From Acidobacteriaceae bacterium (GTDB taxonomy: Bacteria; Acidobacteriota; Terriglobia; Terriglobales; Acidobacteriaceae), in assembly GCA_003152795.1 (NCBI GenBank), contig PMBA01000413.1:377-7295 (forward strand): DNA of 6,919 bases, given 5' to 3'. Position numbers and translations under genes: made by a program. Shown one piece after another: positions 5,840-6,919 of this stretch. The stretch's first letter is position 1. Every line of letters begins with the position of its first letter. The notes beneath the pieces are model-generated. The model worked only from the letters and a program-made list of their open reading frames with translations, did not search any database and was not told the DNA's origin.

Positions 5840-5869
5840 TTGCTCCTCCACCGCCCGATTCGGTATGCT
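5840..5869 (+). promoter_or_regulatory. Candidate purA promoter in the divergent mutM-purA gap
   Basis: TTGCTC (5840-5845) and TATGCT (5864-5869) are spaced by 18 bases. The -10 match is fair and the -35 match weak. Transcription would start near 5876 and leave a leader of about 124 bases. A short inverted repeat, CGTAC (5874-5878) and GTACG (5886-5890), sits at the predicted start point and could be an operator or chance. The rest of the 248-base gap (5752-5999) shows no small gene, riboswitch or terminator that I recognise. Confidence 0.3.
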
Positions 5870-5989
5870 AGAGCGTACACACCAGGTACGGCCGATCTCC
5901 CGGTTTTCCAGACTATTTCAGCAGCGGCGCGATCAGTGTGTGCGACCCTGGGGCGGGGCTTAGGTATGCGGCCGCGCAATTTTCCAACT

Positions 5990-5993
5990 GGAG
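5990..5993 (+). promoter_or_regulatory. Ribosome binding site deciding the TTG start of purA
   Basis: GGAG is 6 bases before TTG 6000. No ATG or GTG start lies in the purA frame between the upstream in-frame stop TAG (5961-5963) and the conserved N-terminal motif, so this site with the TTG is the best-supported start. Confidence 0.65.
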
Positions 5994-5999
5994 TTCGCA

Positions 6000-6919
6000 T
6001 TGACTAGCGGCAGAACGAACCGAGGCAGAACTGCGGTCATCGTAGGGGCCCAGTGGGGCGACGAAGGCAAGGGCAAGATTGTCGATGTACTCACCCAGAC
6101 TTTTTCGGTGGTGGCGCGCTATGCCGGCGGCCACAACGCCGGGCATACCGTCATCATCAACGGCAGGAAATTCATCCTGCAACTCGTGCCCGGCGGCATT
6201 CTGCGGCCCGAATGCACCAGCATCATCGGTAATGGCGTGGTGATTGATCCGCTGGCCTTCCTGAAGGAAGTCGCGTCGCTGCGCGCGGCGGGCGTGAAGG
6301 TGGACGGCAACCTGTTCATCTCGAACCGGGCGCAAGTCATACTTCCCTACCATCGCATGATGGAACTGGGATCGGAGAACGCTCCCGGCCGCGTGAAAAT
6401 CGGGACGACTTCACGCGGCATCGGCCCGTCTTACGAAGACAAAATGGGACGCCGCGGATTGCGCGTGGCCGACCTGCTGGACAAACAATTGCTGCGCACG
6501 CACATCGAGAACGCCTGCCGCGAAAAGAATATGATCGCGCACGCGCTCTTCAACTCCGACCCGCTCGATGCCGACAAAATGTTCCACGAATACGCCGCAG
6601 CCGCCGAGGAGATCCGTCCTTTTGTCCGCGACACAGCGCTCCTGCTGAACCGCGCTCTGGCCGAAGGCAAGTCGATCGTGTTCGAAGGCGCGCAAGGCAC
6701 CATGCTCGACATCGATCACGGCACTTATCCCTTCGTCACTTCTTCAAGCTCCACATCCGGTGGCGCCGCCACTGGAACCGGCGTGCCGCCGACGTCGATT
6801 GACACCGTCATCGGTATCACCAAAGCCTATTGCACCCGCGTGGGCAGCGGCCCGTTCCCCAGCGAACTCCTCGATGCGCAAGGCGAAGACCTGCGCAAGC
6901 GCGGCAACGAATTCGGCGC
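6000..6919 (+). CDS. purA: Adenylosuccinate synthetase, 3'-truncated by window edge
   Basis: Catalyses the first committed step from IMP to AMP: GTP-dependent addition of aspartate to IMP, making adenylosuccinate, in the cytosol. The frame is open from TTG 6000 to the window end, giving 306 complete residues of a family usually about 430 long. It opens MTSGRTNRGRTAVIVGAQWG, followed by DEGKGKIVD. D21 corresponds to the catalytic base (E. coli Asp13), and H49 in GGHNAGHT to the catalytic acid (E. coli His41). Further family motifs are IIGNGVVIDP, IGTTSRGIGPSYEDK with RRGLRV (IMP binding and dimer arginine region), FEGAQGTMLDIDHGTYPFVTSS, and ATGTGVPP. Close to the edge are TRVGSGPFPSEL and the GNEFG that precedes the GTP-binding C-terminal part. 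The N-terminus is about eight residues longer than in E. coli. The TTG start is unusual; ATT 5979 or CTG 5988 are less likely alternatives. Divergent from mutM. Confidence 0.95.
   Translation, partial: MTSGRTNRGRTAVIVGAQWGDEGKGKIVDVLTQTFSVVARYAGGHNAGHTVIINGRKFILQLVPGGILRPECTSIIGNGVVIDPLAFLKEVASLRAAGVKVDGNLFISNRAQVILPYHRMMELGSENAPGRVKIGTTSRGIGPSYEDKMGRRGLRVADLLDKQLLRTHIENACREKNMIAHALFNSDPLDADKMFHEYAAAAEEIRPFVRDTALLLNRALAEGKSIVFEGAQGTMLDIDHGTYPFVTSSSSTSGGAATGTGVPPTSIDTVIGITKAYCTRVGSGPFPSELLDAQGEDLRKRGNEFG

Noticed and set aside
5752..6000. 83-codon N-terminal extension of mutM, open up to 6000
   Set aside because: Fpg activity requires the proline directly after the initiator methionine at the N-terminus; the extension would bury it. 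It also covers the divergent promoter region and antisense purA start.

Overview
The window is a dense, GC-rich bacterial chromosome segment of housekeeping genes. No phage, transposase, CRISPR array, tRNA or rRNA was seen. The combination of a trpS-scpA-scpB-rluB block, the protein sequences, and long low-complexity tails on ordinary enzymes suggests a soil-type Acidobacteriota (Terriglobia-like) genome. That placement rests on overall resemblance and has not been tested.

Plus strand, left part (1-3742): four genes run in one direction. trpS (5' end cut by the window edge) overlaps scpA by 4 bases. scpA is followed by scpB after a 101-base gap, and rluB follows scpB after 6 bases. ScpA and ScpB are the kleisin and winged-helix partners of SMC in chromosome condensation. 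TrpS charges tRNA-Trp and the RluB-like enzyme modifies rRNA, so the block mixes translation and chromosome-segregation genes. The scpA-scpB gap is filled almost entirely by a near-perfect inverted repeat built of heptamers (1806-1898), the most distinctive non-coding structure here.

Minus strand, middle (3739-5751): a ROK-family sugar kinase (probable glucokinase) and mutM (formamidopyrimidine-DNA glycosylase) both read leftward. The kinase converges on rluB, and the two stop codons share one CTAG. The kinase appears to have its own sigma70-like promoter in the 123-base gap after mutM, with a hairpin in its leader.

Right part (5752-6919): a 248-base divergent intergenic region separates mutM from purA (adenylosuccinate synthetase). 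purA starts at a TTG codon with a good ribosome binding site and runs off the right edge. No unfamiliar protein system is visible. The points of interest are regulatory and architectural: the heptamer inverted repeat, the sharply charged tails of ScpB and RluB, a palindrome inside the rluB tail at the convergent junction, a repeat-bearing insertion in MutM, and a possibly leaderless mutM mRNA.
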